From Gemelliphila asaccharolytica (GTDB lineage: Bacteria > Bacillota > Bacilli > Staphylococcales > Gemellaceae), in NCBI RefSeq assembly GCF_001553005.1, contig NZ_KQ959899.1, positions 58,595-122,594 of the forward strand: a stretch of 64,000 nt of DNA. Direction: 5' to 3'. Positions within the stretch are counted from its first letter, which is position 1, and each line of letters opens with the position of its first letter. The notes beneath the pieces are model-generated. The model was not told where the DNA came from, did no database searches, and was given only the letters and a program-made list of their open reading frames with translations. The position numbers were made by a program, and so were the translations under genes. Positions 37,707 to 48,387 of the stretch are shown piece after piece.

Positions 37707-39353
37707 TTACGGATGTGTTGGAATCATCCATCCTAATATTCCTGTTGATTGTAAGTATACCAAAATACATACTAACAATAGTAAGAATAAACTGTGTTTT
37801 ACTGTAAATCTTAATAACTCTGGTTCTTTTCCAACAAGCCCAACTGATGCTGCTGCTACAGCTATTGATTGTGGTGATATCATTTTTCCTGTTACCCCAC
37901 CAGAAGAGTTAGCTGCTAGTGCTAGCAATGAATCCATACCCGTTTGTTGTGCTGTAACCTGTTGTAATTTTGCAAATAATAAGTTTGCTGAAGTATCTGA
38001 ACCAGTTATAAATACTCCTATCCAGCCTAAACCTGCTGAGAAGAATGCGAATGCTTTTCCAGTTGCTGCTAAAGCACTTCCTATAGTATTAGTCATACCA
38101 GATGCATTCATTACATAAGCAAATCCTACAACAAAACAAATAGTTAGTAATGCCATTTTTATTTCATTAAATGTTTCTATAAAAGTTTCAAAAGTATCTT
38201 TCCAAGAAATTTTTATTATAAACTTACTTATTAACGCCGCTACCAATATTGAAGTACCAACAGCTCCAAGTATATCAAATTTATATTGTGCTGCTACTAC
38301 TTTTCCTGATACTGAGTTTACAATGTTATTATGTATAAAAGGTACATCTATAACTATAGATAATTTTTTAAAGAATGCTTTTACCGGTGCTAATGTCCAA
38401 ATAAATATTGCAACTACCAAAACAATGAATGGTGCCCAAGCTGTAGCTATTTCTTTAGAAGAATGTTTAACTGTTTCTATAGTTTGTTTTGGCTCATTTT
38501 TAAATTTCCATGTTGTTTTTGGTTTCCAAAATTGTAGTAATATTACAGTACATAATAATGAAAATAACGCTGATATTATATCTGGAAGTTCAGGGCCTAA
38601 GAAACTAGCACTTGCATATTGAGCAATAGCAAAAGATCCACCTGCTACCAATAGTGCTGGCCATACTTCCATAGCTTTTTTAAATCCTGCCATTACTATT
38701 ATTAAATAAAATGGAATAAATATAGAAACCACAGGTAATTGATGCCCTATCATTCTTGCTATATCAGTTGCTGGTATAGGTGTTCCATCAACATATGTTG
38801 CTAAATTACCCATAACTGAAACCGGTACCCCTACAGCTCCAAATGCAACCGGTGCTGTATTAGCTAATAAACATATTCCAGCGGCATAAAGTGGTTGAAA
38901 ACCTAATCCAACCAACAGAGATGCAGTTATAGCAACTGGTGCTCCAAATCCTGCTGCACCTTCCAAAAATGCACCAAATGAAAATGCTATAAGTATAGCT
39001 TGGATACGTCTATCATCTGTTAATGATGTAACACTGTCTCTTATTATATTAAAATGTCCTGTTTTTACTGTCATTTTATAAAGAAAGACAGATGCTAATA
39101 TTATCCATCCTATAGGTAAAATACCATAAACAATCCCTTGCAGTGACGACATAACTGCAAACGTTGCTGGCATTTTGAAAAAGATTACGGCTACAATAGC
39201 TGCTACAATCAATGTTGTAAGACCCGTTAGCCATCCTTTTAATTTAAATACAGCCAAGGCAACTAAATAATAAACAATAGGGATAAGTGCAACTAGTGCT
39301 GAAATATATATATTATCTGCTACTGGCTGTAACATTTGTGTAAATTTTTCCAT
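37707..39353 (-). CDS. lctP: L-lactate permease (LctP family)
   Basis: 548 residues with about 13 hydrophobic segments. GAFLEGAAGFGAPVAITASL and GSDTSANLLFAKLQQVTAQQ and SSGGVTGKMISPQSIAVAAA are family signatures. It moves lactate (and perhaps glycolate) with protons. It stands alone, so lactate dehydrogenase or oxidase genes are elsewhere. GAGGAGG lies ahead of ATG 39353. Confidence 0.94.
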   Translation of the reverse strand: MEKFTQMLQPVADNIYISALVALIPIVYYLVALAVFKLKGWLTGLTTLIVAAIVAVIFFKMPATFAVMSSLQGIVYGILPIGWIILASVFLYKMTVKTGHFNIIRDSVTSLTDDRRIQAILIAFSFGAFLEGAAGFGAPVAITASLLVGLGFQPLYAAGICLLANTAPVAFGAVGVPVSVMGNLATYVDGTPIPATDIARMIGHQLPVVSIFIPFYLIIVMAGFKKAMEVWPALLVAGGSFAIAQYASASFLGPELPDIISALFSLLCTVILLQFWKPKTTWKFKNEPKQTIETVKHSSKEIATAWAPFIVLVVAIFIWTLAPVKAFFKKLSIVIDVPFIHNNIVNSVSGKVVAAQYKFDILGAVGTSILVAALISKFIIKISWKDTFETFIETFNEIKMALLTICFVVGFAYVMNASGMTNTIGSALAATGKAFAFFSAGLGWIGVFITGSDTSANLLFAKLQQVTAQQTGMDSLLALAANSSGGVTGKMISPQSIAVAAASVGLVGKEPELLRFTVKHSLFLLLLVCILVYLQSTGILGWMIPTHP

Positions 39354-39394
39354 AAATTATCCTCCTCTATTTCCCTTTTTTATTGTCTTGTTAT

Positions 39395-39423
39395 ATTTTA
39401 CATTTTTTTTTACATTTTGTAAA
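39395..39423 (-). promoter_or_regulatory. Likely lactate permease promoter
   Basis: Minus strand TTTACA (39423-39418), 17 bases, TAAAAT (39400-39395), about 40 bases before the start codon. Confidence 0.5.
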
Positions 39424-39577
39424 GCCTTTCTTTTGTGTTTTTACAATATTTAAAGCTTTTTCATTTTTTAAAACTTTGGTGTATAACAACAGGACTCATT
39501 TATATTGTTATGTTTATTTAATTATTTTTCTAAAAGTGGACTATAACAAATAATACAGATAAATATGTAAAAAAAAA

Positions 39578-39601
39578 GATAGAAATTTAAATTTTTCTAT
39601 C
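39578..39601 (-). terminator. smpB terminator
   Basis: GATAGAAA and TTTCTATC around an eight-base loop, with nine T after the stem on the minus strand. Its first base overlaps the smpB stop codon. Confidence 0.85.
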
Positions 39602-40062
39602 TAATACTTTTGTTTCTCTTTCAAAATTCTTTTTATTTCTCTGTTTGCTTCTTTCTTTTTAAGAGTATTTCTTTTATCATAATTTTTTTTACCTTTAGCT
39701 ATAGATATAAGTATTTTGGCATACCCTCTTTTTATATATACCTTCAGTGGTATTATACTTATACCTCTTTCTGATAGCTTTTCTGCTATAATTTTTATTT
39801 GTTTTTTCTTTAACAACAATTTTCTAACTCTAAGGGGGTCATGATTATATCTATTTCCTTCTGTGAAATGAGATATATGTATGTTGTAAGCAAAAACTTC
39901 TCCTTTTCTCACTTGACAATATGAATCTTTTAAATTTATTTTACCTTGTCTTATAGATTTTATTTCTGTTCCTGTCAAAACTATACCTGCTTCAATCGTA
40001 TCCTCTATAAAATAATCATGTTTTGCTTTTTTATTATTAGAAATTATTTTTAAATCATCCAT
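39601..40062 (-). CDS. smpB: SsrA-binding protein SmpB
   Basis: 153 residues: [40 protein letters not shown] and the basic C-terminal tail [20 protein letters not shown]. It carries tmRNA to stalled ribosomes. It follows rnr by two bases, the standard partner, since RNase R degrades the released mRNAs. No ssrA gene is visible downstream. Confidence 0.96.
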   Translation of the reverse strand: MDDLKIISNNKKAKHDYFIEDTIEAGIVLTGTEIKSIRQGKINLKDSYCQVRKGEVFAYNIHISHFTEGNRYNHDPLRVRKLLLKKKQIKIIAEKLSERGISIIPLKVYIKRGYAKILISIAKGKKNYDKRNTLKKKEANREIKRILKEKQKY

Positions 40063-40064
40063 AG

Positions 40065-42215
40065 CTATTTTCTCTTTCTTTTCTTTATTTTTTTCGTCCT
40101 ATTGATGAATTTTTCTTTATTTTTTATAATTTTAAAATCTATATTTTTTTCTTCTATGTCAACATCAATAACCTTAACTTTAACTTTATCTCCTATTTTA
40201 TATATTTTACCTTTTCTTTTTCCTATTAGCAACAGTTTTTTTTCATCAAATTCGTAGTAGTCATCTGTAATGTTTTTTATGTGACAAAGACCTTCTATTG
40301 TGTTTTCTAGGGATATAAAAAGACCGAATTTTGTGACAGAAGATATTATACCTTCAAATATGCAATTCTGGTATTGTATCATATATTCACATTTTTTTAT
40401 TTGTTCTACTTCTCTTTCACAATCTACTGCTCTTTTTTCACACATTGTGCTTAATTTTGCTAATTCTCCTATAGACTCATATAATTCATCTTTGTTTTTA
40501 ATAATTTTTTTATTAAAAATAAATTCTCTTATCATTCTATGAACTAATAAATCTGGATATCTTCTTATTGGAGATGTGAAATGAGTATAATATTTTGATG
40601 ACAGTGCAAAGTGTCCAATATTATTATTTGTATATTTTGCTTGGTTCATTGTTCTTAATAGTACTGTTGATAGCATAGTTTCTACTTTGGTATCTTTAAA
40701 TTTTAACAACATATTAGCCAACATGTAAGGTTTTATTTCTTTAATATTAACATTACTTCTATATCCTAAACTAGCAGAAATATCAAAAAAATCTCTTAAT
40801 TTTTCTATTTTAGGTTTTTCATGCACTCTATATATAAAAGGTAAATCTAACCAATAAAAGTGTTCTGCTACTACTTCATTTGCACTTATCATAAAATCTT
40901 CAATTAATTTTTCTGCTATTCCTCTTTCTCTTAATCTTATATCTTCAACTTCATTTTTATCATTTAAAATTATTTTAGATTCAGATTTTAAAAATTCTAT
41001 CGCTCCTCTTTTTTCTCTATTTTTTCTTATTTTTTCAGATAATTTTTTTGCAGTTTTTAGCATTTCTAAGTGATTTTTATATTCAATTAATATATCTTTA
41101 TCGTTACTATAAACAGAATTAACTTTGCTATACGTTAATTTTCCTTTTGATTCTATTATTGCTGGATATATTTCATAATCTTTTATTATAGCATTTTTAT
41201 CAAAATCTATTTCGCAGCAAATAGTATATCTTTCTTTATTTGGATTTAATGAGCATAAATCATTAGATAATTTTCTTGGCAGCATTGGAATTACAGTATT
41301 TAACAAATAAACACTACATCCCCTGTTTATTGCTTCTTTATCAATATATGAATTTTCTTTAACATATCTACTTACATCAGCTATAAATACTTTTAAGTTA
41401 TATCCATCGCTTTTTTTTATTACAGAAATTGCATCATCTAAATCTTTAGAATCTTCTCCATCTATAGTAACAACATGTTCACTTCTCAAATCTACATATG
41501 AATCATAATTTTCTACTTTTTCGGATATTTTATTTATTTCATCTATTACTTCTTTTTTAAACTCTACAGGAATTTTATGTTTATAAGCTGTAGATAATAT
41601 ATCAATTCCCGGGTCATCTTTATGTCCTATTGTTTTTATTATTATCCCTTTATGTAAACTATCATCAGAATTAGCAAAATCTGTTATCTCTACTATAACC
41701 TTGCTTCCATCTATTAAATTTTTAGTATATTTTTTTTCTATTTTTATATGCCTATCAATGCTATTATCATCACTTTTTACAAAAGAAAATAGCTTGGCCT
41801 TAGTTAATGTACCTACTGTATATTTTAATCCTCTTTCTAATATTTCTATTACTTTTCCTTCTAAACTGCCTTTTTTACTATAATTTTTTTCTATTATTAT
41901 TTTTACTTTATCTTGAGGTAATGCAGAATTTAAATTTTCTTTTGCTATATAAACTTCTTCTGAAATATCATCACAATAGACAAAACCAAAGCCTTTTTTA
42001 TTTATTTTTATTATTCCTTCTAATTTTAAAAAATTATCAAAATAAACAAATTTTTCATTTTTTAATTGGATAATAAAATTTTCTCTTGTTAATTTTTCTA
42101 AAATTTTTATTAATTTTACAAATTCTTTTCCTGTTTTTATATCTAAATATTCTTTTATCTTTTCAATATTTAGAATTTTAAATTCATAAAATATTTTTTT
42201 TAACTTTTCTTCCAT
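40065..42215 (-). CDS. rnr: Ribonuclease R
   Basis: 716 residues. Cold-shock domains (around 70-210) precede the RNB catalytic domain with [20 protein letters not shown] and [15 protein letters not shown], whose Asp residues bind Mg; VHEKP and [20 protein letters not shown] follow. The C-terminal S1 domain ([15 protein letters not shown]) ends in a Lys/Arg-rich tail. It is a processive 3'-5' exonuclease. Separated from secG by a terminator, so rnr-smpB has its own transcript. Confidence 0.95.
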   Translation of the reverse strand: MEEKLKKIFYEFKILNIEKIKEYLDIKTGKEFVKLIKILEKLTRENFIIQLKNEKFVYFDNFLKLEGIIKINKKGFGFVYCDDISEEVYIAKENLNSALPQDKVKIIIEKNYSKKGSLEGKVIEILERGLKYTVGTLTKAKLFSFVKSDDNSIDRHIKIEKKYTKNLIDGSKVIVEITDFANSDDSLHKGIIIKTIGHKDDPGIDILSTAYKHKIPVEFKKEVIDEINKISEKVENYDSYVDLRSEHVVTIDGEDSKDLDDAISVIKKSDGYNLKVFIADVSRYVKENSYIDKEAINRGCSVYLLNTVIPMLPRKLSNDLCSLNPNKERYTICCEIDFDKNAIIKDYEIYPAIIESKGKLTYSKVNSVYSNDKDILIEYKNHLEMLKTAKKLSEKIRKNREKRGAIEFLKSESKIILNDKNEVEDIRLRERGIAEKLIEDFMISANEVVAEHFYWLDLPFIYRVHEKPKIEKLRDFFDISASLGYRSNVNIKEIKPYMLANMLLKFKDTKVETMLSTVLLRTMNQAKYTNNNIGHFALSSKYYTHFTSPIRRYPDLLVHRMIREFIFNKKIIKNKDELYESIGELAKLSTMCEKRAVDCEREVEQIKKCEYMIQYQNCIFEGIISSVTKFGLFISLENTIEGLCHIKNITDDYYEFDEKKLLLIGKRKGKIYKIGDKVKVKVIDVDIEEKNIDFKIIKNKEKFINRTKKIKKRKRK

Positions 42216-42237
42216 TTAACCGCTCCTTAATAAAATT

Positions 42238-42272
42238 AAAGCCCAAAATGATAAAATTACATTTTGGGCTTT
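42238..42272 (-). terminator. secG terminator
   Basis: AAAGCCCAAAATG and CATTTTGGGCTTT around a nine-base loop, between secG and rnr. Confidence 0.88.
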
Positions 42273-42280
42273 AATTATCT

Positions 42281-42511
42281 TTATATATTAAACCATGTAA
42301 GAGATAGTAATGATAAGAAAAATATTATTCCTAAAAATATTGTTATTCTTTGTAATACTAATTCCGCTCCTCTTACTTTCTGTTTACCAAATAATTCTTC
42401 TGCTCCACCAGTAAGACCAGATAAACCACCTGATTTACTTTCTTGTAACATCACAACTACTATAATTAAAATGCTACTTATTATTGTTAATGTCATTAAA
42501 AAAGTATGCAT
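42281..42511 (-). CDS. secG: Protein translocase subunit SecG
   Basis: 76 residues with two membrane segments (about 4-22 and 54-73) and the S-G-G-L-S-G-L-x-G-G-A-E-E-L-F-G-K loop between them, the SecG signature. It assists SecYE. GGAGG lies ahead of ATG 42511. Confidence 0.94.
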   Translation of the reverse strand: MHTFLMTLTIISSILIIVVVMLQESKSGGLSGLTGGAEELFGKQKVRGAELVLQRITIFLGIIFFLSLLSLTWFNI

Positions 42512-42572
42512 AATATCCTCCTATAACTTAGACAATGTTTATAATAACATATGTATTATCAAAAATCAAACT

Positions 42573-43655
42573 TTACACTAATTTTGTAAAAATAATTCTT
42601 CCAGATGATGTCTGAAGTACGCTTTGAACCTCTACTTCTTTGTTTTCGCCTACATATTTTTTCCCATTTTCTACTACTATCATTGTTCCATCTTCTGTAT
42701 AGGCTACACCTTGGTTTGACTCTTTCCCTTCTCTTTTTATATTTACAGTAATTCTTTCTCCTGATGACAACATAGGTTTTACAGCATTTGAAAGATCATT
42801 AACATTTAAAACTTTTATTGATTGTACCGTAGCTATCCTATTTAAATTATAATCTGTTGTTATTATCGAACATTTATTTGTTTTTGCATAATTTATTATT
42901 AAATCATCAACAAGCATATGTTCTTTGTATTTATAATTACTGTCTATAATTACATCTATATCATTATTTTTTTGTAAATTTTCTATACACTCAAGTCCTA
43001 ATCTTCCCTTTGCTCGTTTCAAAGGATCTTCAGAATCAGAAATTAGTTGTAATTCTTTTAATACAAATTCTGGTATTATCAACTTTCCTTCTAAAAAACC
43101 TGTATTAGATATATCTTGTATTCTAGAATCTATTAAAGCACTACTGTCTATTACTTTATTTGAAACTTTTTTTTGAATATTTAATTTTTTATCATTTTTT
43201 ATTTTCTGCATATTAAATTTATTTAAAAATATATTTAATGTTTCTGTGCTCCTTCTAAATCCTATAATAAATCCTAAATATCCAAATACTATATAAAAAA
43301 GTGCAGAAATTATAGATTCTAACCATCTTATTGTCAAGATTGAATCTATTGCCGTTGTCAAAAGTGTAGCTATTAATAACCCTAATATTAATCCAATAGT
43401 TGTAAAAAGTACTTTTGATATAGGTATTTTTACTATTTTATCTTCTACAGTTTTTAAAAAAGATATCATTTTACCAGAGAATAATAAAGACATCAATACA
43501 AAAATAAGCGTAATAGAAATTATAATTATTGCTTTAAGCTTTGTTTCACTAATTAAGCTTTGTTCTGATAAATTATTAAAAACCATATTTGAAGATATTG
43601 TTCCTATAGTTATTCCTATTAAAGCAAAAATAATGATTATTATTTTTTTTAGCAT
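42573..43655 (-). CDS. yacL: PIN/TRAM domain membrane protein (YacL-like)
   Basis: 360 residues from ATG 43655, which follows AGAGGTG; the frame is open to 43688. Four hydrophobic segments (to about residue 135), a PIN nuclease domain (VIDSSALIDSRIQDISNTGF; the Asp residues DSS...DD...D are kept, with CSIITTDYNLNRIA), and a C-terminal TRAM domain (ITVNIKREGKESNQGVAYTE). In Bacillus it lies in the radA-disA-yacL cluster; here disA is absent. A membrane-bound RNase or RNA-binding protein of unknown target. Confidence 0.9.
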   Translation of the reverse strand: MLKKIIIIIFALIGITIGTISSNMVFNNLSEQSLISETKLKAIIIISITLIFVLMSLLFSGKMISFLKTVEDKIVKIPISKVLFTTIGLILGLLIATLLTTAIDSILTIRWLESIISALFYIVFGYLGFIIGFRRSTETLNIFLNKFNMQKIKNDKKLNIQKKVSNKVIDSSALIDSRIQDISNTGFLEGKLIIPEFVLKELQLISDSEDPLKRAKGRLGLECIENLQKNNDIDVIIDSNYKYKEHMLVDDLIINYAKTNKCSIITTDYNLNRIATVQSIKVLNVNDLSNAVKPMLSSGERITVNIKREGKESNQGVAYTEDGTMIVVENGKKYVGENKEVEVQSVLQTSSGRIIFTKLV

Positions 43656-43740
43656 ATCTTCACCTCTTTTCTTAAATATTTTTTTCATTACAATTAGTAT
43701 ATCATGTTTTTTTATTTTTTTTTAAAAAAATTTAATAAAA

Positions 43741-43772
43741 ACTAAAATAATAGAATTTTCTATTATTTTAGT
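43741..43772 (-). terminator. radA terminator
   Basis: ACTAAAATAATAGA and TCTATTATTTTAGT around a four-base loop, followed by TTTTTA on the minus strand. Confidence 0.85.
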
Positions 43773-43787
43773 TAAAATTAAGCTAAT

Positions 43788-45176
43788 CTAAAATATATCA
43801 CTAAAAACTTTATCTAAACATTCTGTTACATTTTTTACTGTAACAACTTCTATACCTTTTTCTTCTTCTATTATATTTTTGTTACTATAAGGTATAAATA
43901 TTCTTTTAAAACCATGTTTCCTAGCTTCTTTTATTCTTTTTTCTATTCTACTAACTCTTCTTATTTCTCCTGTAAGACCCACTTCTCCAACAAAACAGTC
44001 ATACATATTTATTGCTTTGTCTTTAAAGCTAGATGCTACTGCAATAATTATACCTAAATCTACTGCTGGATCTTGTATTTTAAGCCCTCCTGCAACTTTT
44101 GCATAAATATCTTGTTGTTGCAAGAGATATCCTGCTTTTTTCTCTAATACTGCCATGAGTAAAACTAATTTATTATACTCTAATCCTAATGAAATTCTTC
44201 TTGGATTATTAAATGCAGTAGGGGTTGTAAGTGACTGTATCTCTACTAATAAAGGTCTTGTACCTTCCATAGTTGATACTATTGTTGCTCCAGATAAATT
44301 TTTGCTTCTTTCTTCTAAAAATATTTGAGATGGATTAACAACGTCAACAAGTCCCTTACTTTGCATTTCAAAAATCCCTAGTTCATTAGTAGACCCAAAT
44401 CTATTTTTAACACTTCTTAGTATTCTATAACTATGATTTTCTTCCCCTTCAAAGTATAAAACAGTATCCACCATATGTTCTAACATTCTTGGCCCAGCTA
44501 TAGATCCTTCTTTTGTAACATGACCCACTATAAAAATAGCTATTCCCATATTTTTTGCTATTTTCATAAGTTGATGGGTACATTCTCTTACTTGTGTGAC
44601 GCTTCCTGGAGAATTTTCAAGATTTGGATTATACATAGTTTGAATAGAATCTATAACTAAAAATTTAGGATTTATTTTTTTTATAATTTCATATATCATA
44701 TTTAAATCTGTTTGTGAGTAAACATACAAATCATCCGTACTATTACCCATTCTATCAGCTCTTATTTTTATCTGTTTTGCTGATTCTTCACCTGATACAT
44801 ATAATACATTAGATTTTTCAGATAAATAATGCATTGTTTGCAACAAAATTGTAGATTTTCCTATACCGGGATCTCCTCCTATTAGTACCAATGATCCTAG
44901 AACTATTCCTCCACCTAAAACTCTATTAAATTCTTTACTACCTGTGTCTTCTCTAGGAACATCTGTTGTTGATATATCTTTTAATTTTGCTACATTCACA
45001 TTATCTTTTTTTAGAAGTATTTCATTTTCAATATTTAAATCTTTTTTTCTTGTTTTTACTTCTTTAATTTCTTCAAAACTATTCCATTTACCACAGTTAG
45101 GACATTTTCCTAAATACTTAATAGTTTGATATCCACATGACATACATTCAAATTTGATTGAAATTTTACTTGGCAT
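43788..45176 (-). CDS. radA: DNA repair protein RadA (Sms)
   Basis: 462 residues. C4 zinc finger CMSCGYQTIKYLGKCPNCGK at the N-terminus, Walker A GGDPGIGKSTILLQ, KNRFG motif (SVKNRFGSTNELGIFEMQ), and a C-terminal Lon-like domain (LQQQDIYAKVAGGLKIQDPA). It is a helicase-like ATPase that drives branch migration in recombination repair. Three bases after clpC; the ctsR-clpC-radA order is typical. Confidence 0.96.
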   Translation of the reverse strand: MPSKISIKFECMSCGYQTIKYLGKCPNCGKWNSFEEIKEVKTRKKDLNIENEILLKKDNVNVAKLKDISTTDVPREDTGSKEFNRVLGGGIVLGSLVLIGGDPGIGKSTILLQTMHYLSEKSNVLYVSGEESAKQIKIRADRMGNSTDDLYVYSQTDLNMIYEIIKKINPKFLVIDSIQTMYNPNLENSPGSVTQVRECTHQLMKIAKNMGIAIFIVGHVTKEGSIAGPRMLEHMVDTVLYFEGEENHSYRILRSVKNRFGSTNELGIFEMQSKGLVDVVNPSQIFLEERSKNLSGATIVSTMEGTRPLLVEIQSLTTPTAFNNPRRISLGLEYNKLVLLMAVLEKKAGYLLQQQDIYAKVAGGLKIQDPAVDLGIIIAVASSFKDKAINMYDCFVGEVGLTGEIRRVSRIEKRIKEARKHGFKRIFIPYSNKNIIEEEKGIEVVTVKNVTECLDKVFSDIF

Positions 45177-45179
45177 AAA

Positions 45180-47648
45180 TTATTTTTCCTTTATAAAAAA
45201 TTTATCTTTTTTATAGTCAATATTTATAACTCCTGACAATTCAGGATTTTTTAACACTTCTTCACTAAGCAAATCTTCTATATTTTTTTGAATACTTCTT
45301 TTAAGTGGTCTAGCTCCGTATTCTTTGACATTACCATCTTCTATTATTTTATCCATAGCTTTTTTAGACAATTTTATTGTTATATTTCTATCTTTTAATC
45401 TTTTTGATAATGAATCTATCATAAGTAAAGAAATTTTTTCTAAATCTTCTTTTTCTAGTGTCTTAAATACTACTATATCATCTATACGATTTAAAAATTC
45501 TGGTCTATATTGTTTTTTTAATGCTTCCATCATTGTTTTTTGAATATTCTTATAGTCATTTTTTATAGATTCACTTGCTGCGAATCCTACAAATTTCTGA
45601 TCTTTTAATTCATTTACTCCTACATTAGAAGTCATTATTATTATTGTATTTCTAAAATCAATATGTCTTCCATTACTATCTGTTAATCTTCCATCATCTA
45701 AAACTTGTAATAGAATATTAAATATTGATGGATGAGCTTTTTCTATTTCATCAAATAATATTATAGAATATGGTTTTTGTCTAACTTTTTCTGATAATTG
45801 TCCAGCATCGTCATATCCTACATATCCAGGAGGTGCTCCTATTAGTCTACTTATAGAATGAGATTCCATATATTCGCTCATATCAATTCTTATCATATTA
45901 TCTTCAGAGCCGAATAAAGCTTCAGATAAACTTTTTGCAAGTTCTGTCTTACCTACACCAGTAGGGCCTAAGAATATAAAGCTACCTATAGGTCTGTTTT
46001 TATCCTTAAATCCGCTTCTTGCTCTTCTTACAGATTTAGCCAAGCTTATTACAGCTTTTTCTTGTCCTATTACCCTTTTATGAAGAATTTTTTCTAAATT
46101 AAGTAGTTTTTCTCCCTCTGATTGAGTGATTTTTGTTATAGGAATACCTGTCCATGCTCCTATAACTTCTGCTATATGATCTTTTTTTATTTTTATTTTT
46201 TCTTTTGATAAACTATCTTGCCAAATTATTTTAAATTTTTCTATTTTGTTTATAGTTTCATTTATTTCATCACGTTTTTTGGCTGCTATTTCAAATTCTT
46301 GATTTTGTACTGCTTTATCTTTTTCTATATTAAGCTTACTTAGTTTATTTTCATATTCTTTTAATTTTTCTGGGGATTTGTAGTGACGCAATTTAACTTT
46401 TGAGCTAGCCTCATCTATCAAATCAATAGCTTTATCAGGTAAAAATCTATCTGTTATATAAACGCTACTTAATTTAACACTTGCTTCTACTGCTTCATCT
46501 GTTATTTCTACATTGTGATGTTCTTCATATTTGTGTTTTAAACCTTCTAAAATATTTATTGTATCTTCTATAGTAGGTTCTTCTACTTTTATAGGTTGAA
46601 ATCTTCTTTCTAATGCTGGATCTTTTTCAAAATATTTTCTATATTCATCTGTAGTAGTAGCCCCTATCAATTGGATTTCTCCTCTTGATAATGCTGGTTT
46701 CAAAATATTAGATGCATCTGCACTTCCTTCACTTGAACCCGCTCCTATTATAGTATGAATTTCATCAATAAATAAGATTACATTTCCTGCTTCTTTTATT
46801 TCTTTTAATATATTTTTTAATCTTTCTTCAAATTCTCCTCTATATTTTGTCCCAGCTAATAAAGATCCCATATCAAGAACCAGTATTCTTTTACCTATTA
46901 AATTAGAAGGAACATTTTTAGATACTATTCTTTCTGCAAGACCCTCTACTATTGCTGTTTTCCCTACTCCGGGAGAACCGACTAAAACAGGATTATTTTT
47001 TGTTCTTCTATTTAATATCTCAATCATTCTTGTTATTTCTTTATCTCTAGATAATACAGGATCTAGTTTATTATTTGATGCTTCTTTTGTTAAATCTTTC
47101 GCTAGTGAATCTAAAAGATCTGTTCTAGGTAAAACTTCTTGTTCTTCTTCTATGTTTCTGAATGAATCGTATAATTTAGAAAATAAACCTTGATTTTCTT
47201 TTAATGTTACTTCTAATTCATCTATTATAAGCTGTATATCTACATTCAAAATATTTTTTAAAATTTTTACTGCTGTTGTTTCTTGTTGATTTAATAACGA
47301 TAACAAAAGATGTTCACTTGCGACTGCAAAACTTCTGTTTTTGTCAGCATAAGACTGACTTTTTTCTATAACATTTATTGCTCCTGTTGTATAGTCTATT
47401 CTTTTCATTATATTGTTAAAAAAATCTGTACCTTTTAATTCTACTTCATAGAATTTTTTAACTTCTTCTTTAAAGTTATTATAGGTTATGTTGTGTTTAT
47501 TTAAAATTTTTATAGCCAAATTATTTTTAATATTTAAAATTCCCAATAATAAATGTTCTGTTCCTACTGCCTTTAACCCTAAATTTTTTGATTCTTCTTT
47601 TGCGTTAGTTAAGACAATTAATGCAGATTCACTAAATCTTATATACAT
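45180..47648 (-). CDS. clpC: ATP-dependent Clp protease ATPase ClpC
   Basis: 822 residues. Two N-terminal Clp_N repeats (1-145), AAA-1 with GSPGVGKTAIVEGLAERIV and ILFIDEIHTIIGAGSSEGSA, a UVR linker segment (EFEIAAKKRDEIN), AAA-2 with GPTGVGKTELAKSLSEALFG and the loop VGFAAS for ClpP docking. It unfolds proteins for ClpP. The start overlaps the ctsR stop. In Bacillus ClpC needs the adaptor McsB/MecA; mcsA and mcsB are missing from this locus. Confidence 0.96.
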   Translation of the reverse strand: MYIRFSESALIVLTNAKEESKNLGLKAVGTEHLLLGILNIKNNLAIKILNKHNITYNNFKEEVKKFYEVELKGTDFFNNIMKRIDYTTGAINVIEKSQSYADKNRSFAVASEHLLLSLLNQQETTAVKILKNILNVDIQLIIDELEVTLKENQGLFSKLYDSFRNIEEEQEVLPRTDLLDSLAKDLTKEASNNKLDPVLSRDKEITRMIEILNRRTKNNPVLVGSPGVGKTAIVEGLAERIVSKNVPSNLIGKRILVLDMGSLLAGTKYRGEFEERLKNILKEIKEAGNVILFIDEIHTIIGAGSSEGSADASNILKPALSRGEIQLIGATTTDEYRKYFEKDPALERRFQPIKVEEPTIEDTINILEGLKHKYEEHHNVEITDEAVEASVKLSSVYITDRFLPDKAIDLIDEASSKVKLRHYKSPEKLKEYENKLSKLNIEKDKAVQNQEFEIAAKKRDEINETINKIEKFKIIWQDSLSKEKIKIKKDHIAEVIGAWTGIPITKITQSEGEKLLNLEKILHKRVIGQEKAVISLAKSVRRARSGFKDKNRPIGSFIFLGPTGVGKTELAKSLSEALFGSEDNMIRIDMSEYMESHSISRLIGAPPGYVGYDDAGQLSEKVRQKPYSIILFDEIEKAHPSIFNILLQVLDDGRLTDSNGRHIDFRNTIIIMTSNVGVNELKDQKFVGFAASESIKNDYKNIQKTMMEALKKQYRPEFLNRIDDIVVFKTLEKEDLEKISLLMIDSLSKRLKDRNITIKLSKKAMDKIIEDGNVKEYGARPLKRSIQKNIEDLLSEEVLKNPELSGVINIDYKKDKFFIKEK

Positions 47649-48178
47649 TACTTTTTCTCCTTAGCATATTTAATATTAGATAAAAAATTAAGAAAAAACT
47701 CTTTTATATTATTTGTCATTATTTTTTCCAAAAAGAGAATTTCTTTTTCATTATTTTTAAGCTCTTTTACTGTTTCTATAAAATTTTTCTTTATTGTTAA
47801 TAATGAATTATTAATTATTAAATAATCAAAATAGTTAATATATTTTTTTGTTTTTAAAATTTTTATAATCTTTTCATAATCTATTTCTTTCGCATTTAAC
47901 TGCTTGATTTCTTCAATTAGAAAATCTATATAGCCATAATCGTCATTTAGAGTGATTTTAGTTATTCTTACGAAACCTCCCCCTCCTCTTTTACTTTCTA
48001 TTATAAATCCATGTGCTTTTGAAAATCTTGTTTTTATAACATAATTTAATTGAGAAGGGACACAATCAAATTTTTCTGCTAAATTACTTCTTTTTATTAT
48101 TATAAAATCTTCTTTTGATTCAGATAGTAATTTTTTTATATATTCTTCGATTATATCAGTCATATTATTTTCTTTCAC
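47648..48178 (-). CDS. ctsR: Class III heat-shock repressor CtsR
   Basis: 176 residues from GTG 48178, which follows AGGAGGTG; ATG five codons later is also possible and gives the usual [16 protein letters not shown]. The helix-turn-helix includes [20 protein letters not shown] and the Gly-rich wing [12 protein letters not shown] is a CtsR hallmark. It represses the clp genes, including its own operon, until heat or its modification releases it. Confidence 0.94.
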   Translation of the reverse strand: MKENNMTDIIEEYIKKLLSESKEDFIIIKRSNLAEKFDCVPSQLNYVIKTRFSKAHGFIIESKRGGGGFVRITKITLNDDYGYIDFLIEEIKQLNAKEIDYEKIIKILKTKKYINYFDYLIINNSLLTIKKNFIETVKELKNNEKEILFLEKIMTNNIKEFFLNFLSNIKYAKEKK

Positions 48179-48195
48179 TAATATCACCTCCTCAT

Positions 48196-48212
48196 ACTGA
48201 CTAAAATTGACT
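48196..48212 (-). promoter_or_regulatory. CtsR operator (degenerate)
   Basis: Minus strand AGTCAAT TTT AGTCAGT: two RGTCAAA-like heptamers three bases apart, between the promoter and ctsR start. The second repeat differs at two bases from consensus. Confidence 0.7.
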
Positions 48213-48220
48213 TTTAACAA

Positions 48221-48249
48221 ATTATACTATAAATTTTATTATTTTTCAA
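48221..48249 (-). promoter_or_regulatory. ctsR operon promoter
   Basis: Minus strand TTGAAA (48249-48244), 17 bases, TATAAT (48226-48221), with the CtsR operator right after the start point. Confidence 0.85.
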
Positions 48250-48296
48250 ACTAAATTATTTTTTACTATTATATTTTATATTTATTCTAAATAATA

Positions 48297-48363
48297 AAAA
48301 AACTTATGTGTATTTTAAATTTATCTTTTATTTGGAATAAAATAAAATATACATAAGTTTTTT
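48297..48363 (-). terminator. Terminator after the amino-acid ABC operon
   Basis: AAAAAACTTATGTGTATTTTA against TAAAATATACATAAGTTTTTT, an almost perfect long stem with a 25-base loop. T-run on the minus strand. Confidence 0.8.
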
Positions 48364-48387
48364 AACTTTAAAACAATTTAATTTTTT

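Noticed and set aside
38323-38622. 99-codon plus-strand frame inside the lactate permease
   Set aside because: Shadow of membrane-protein coding sequence; no start signals.
39421-39500. Rex operator upstream of the lactate permease
   Set aside because: TTGTAAAAACACAA on the minus strand has the end bases but not the length or the GTGA/TCAC parts of a Rex site.
42264-42581. 105-codon plus-strand frame over secG
   Set aside because: It runs through the secG terminator and is antisense to a clear SecG; composition is not protein-like.
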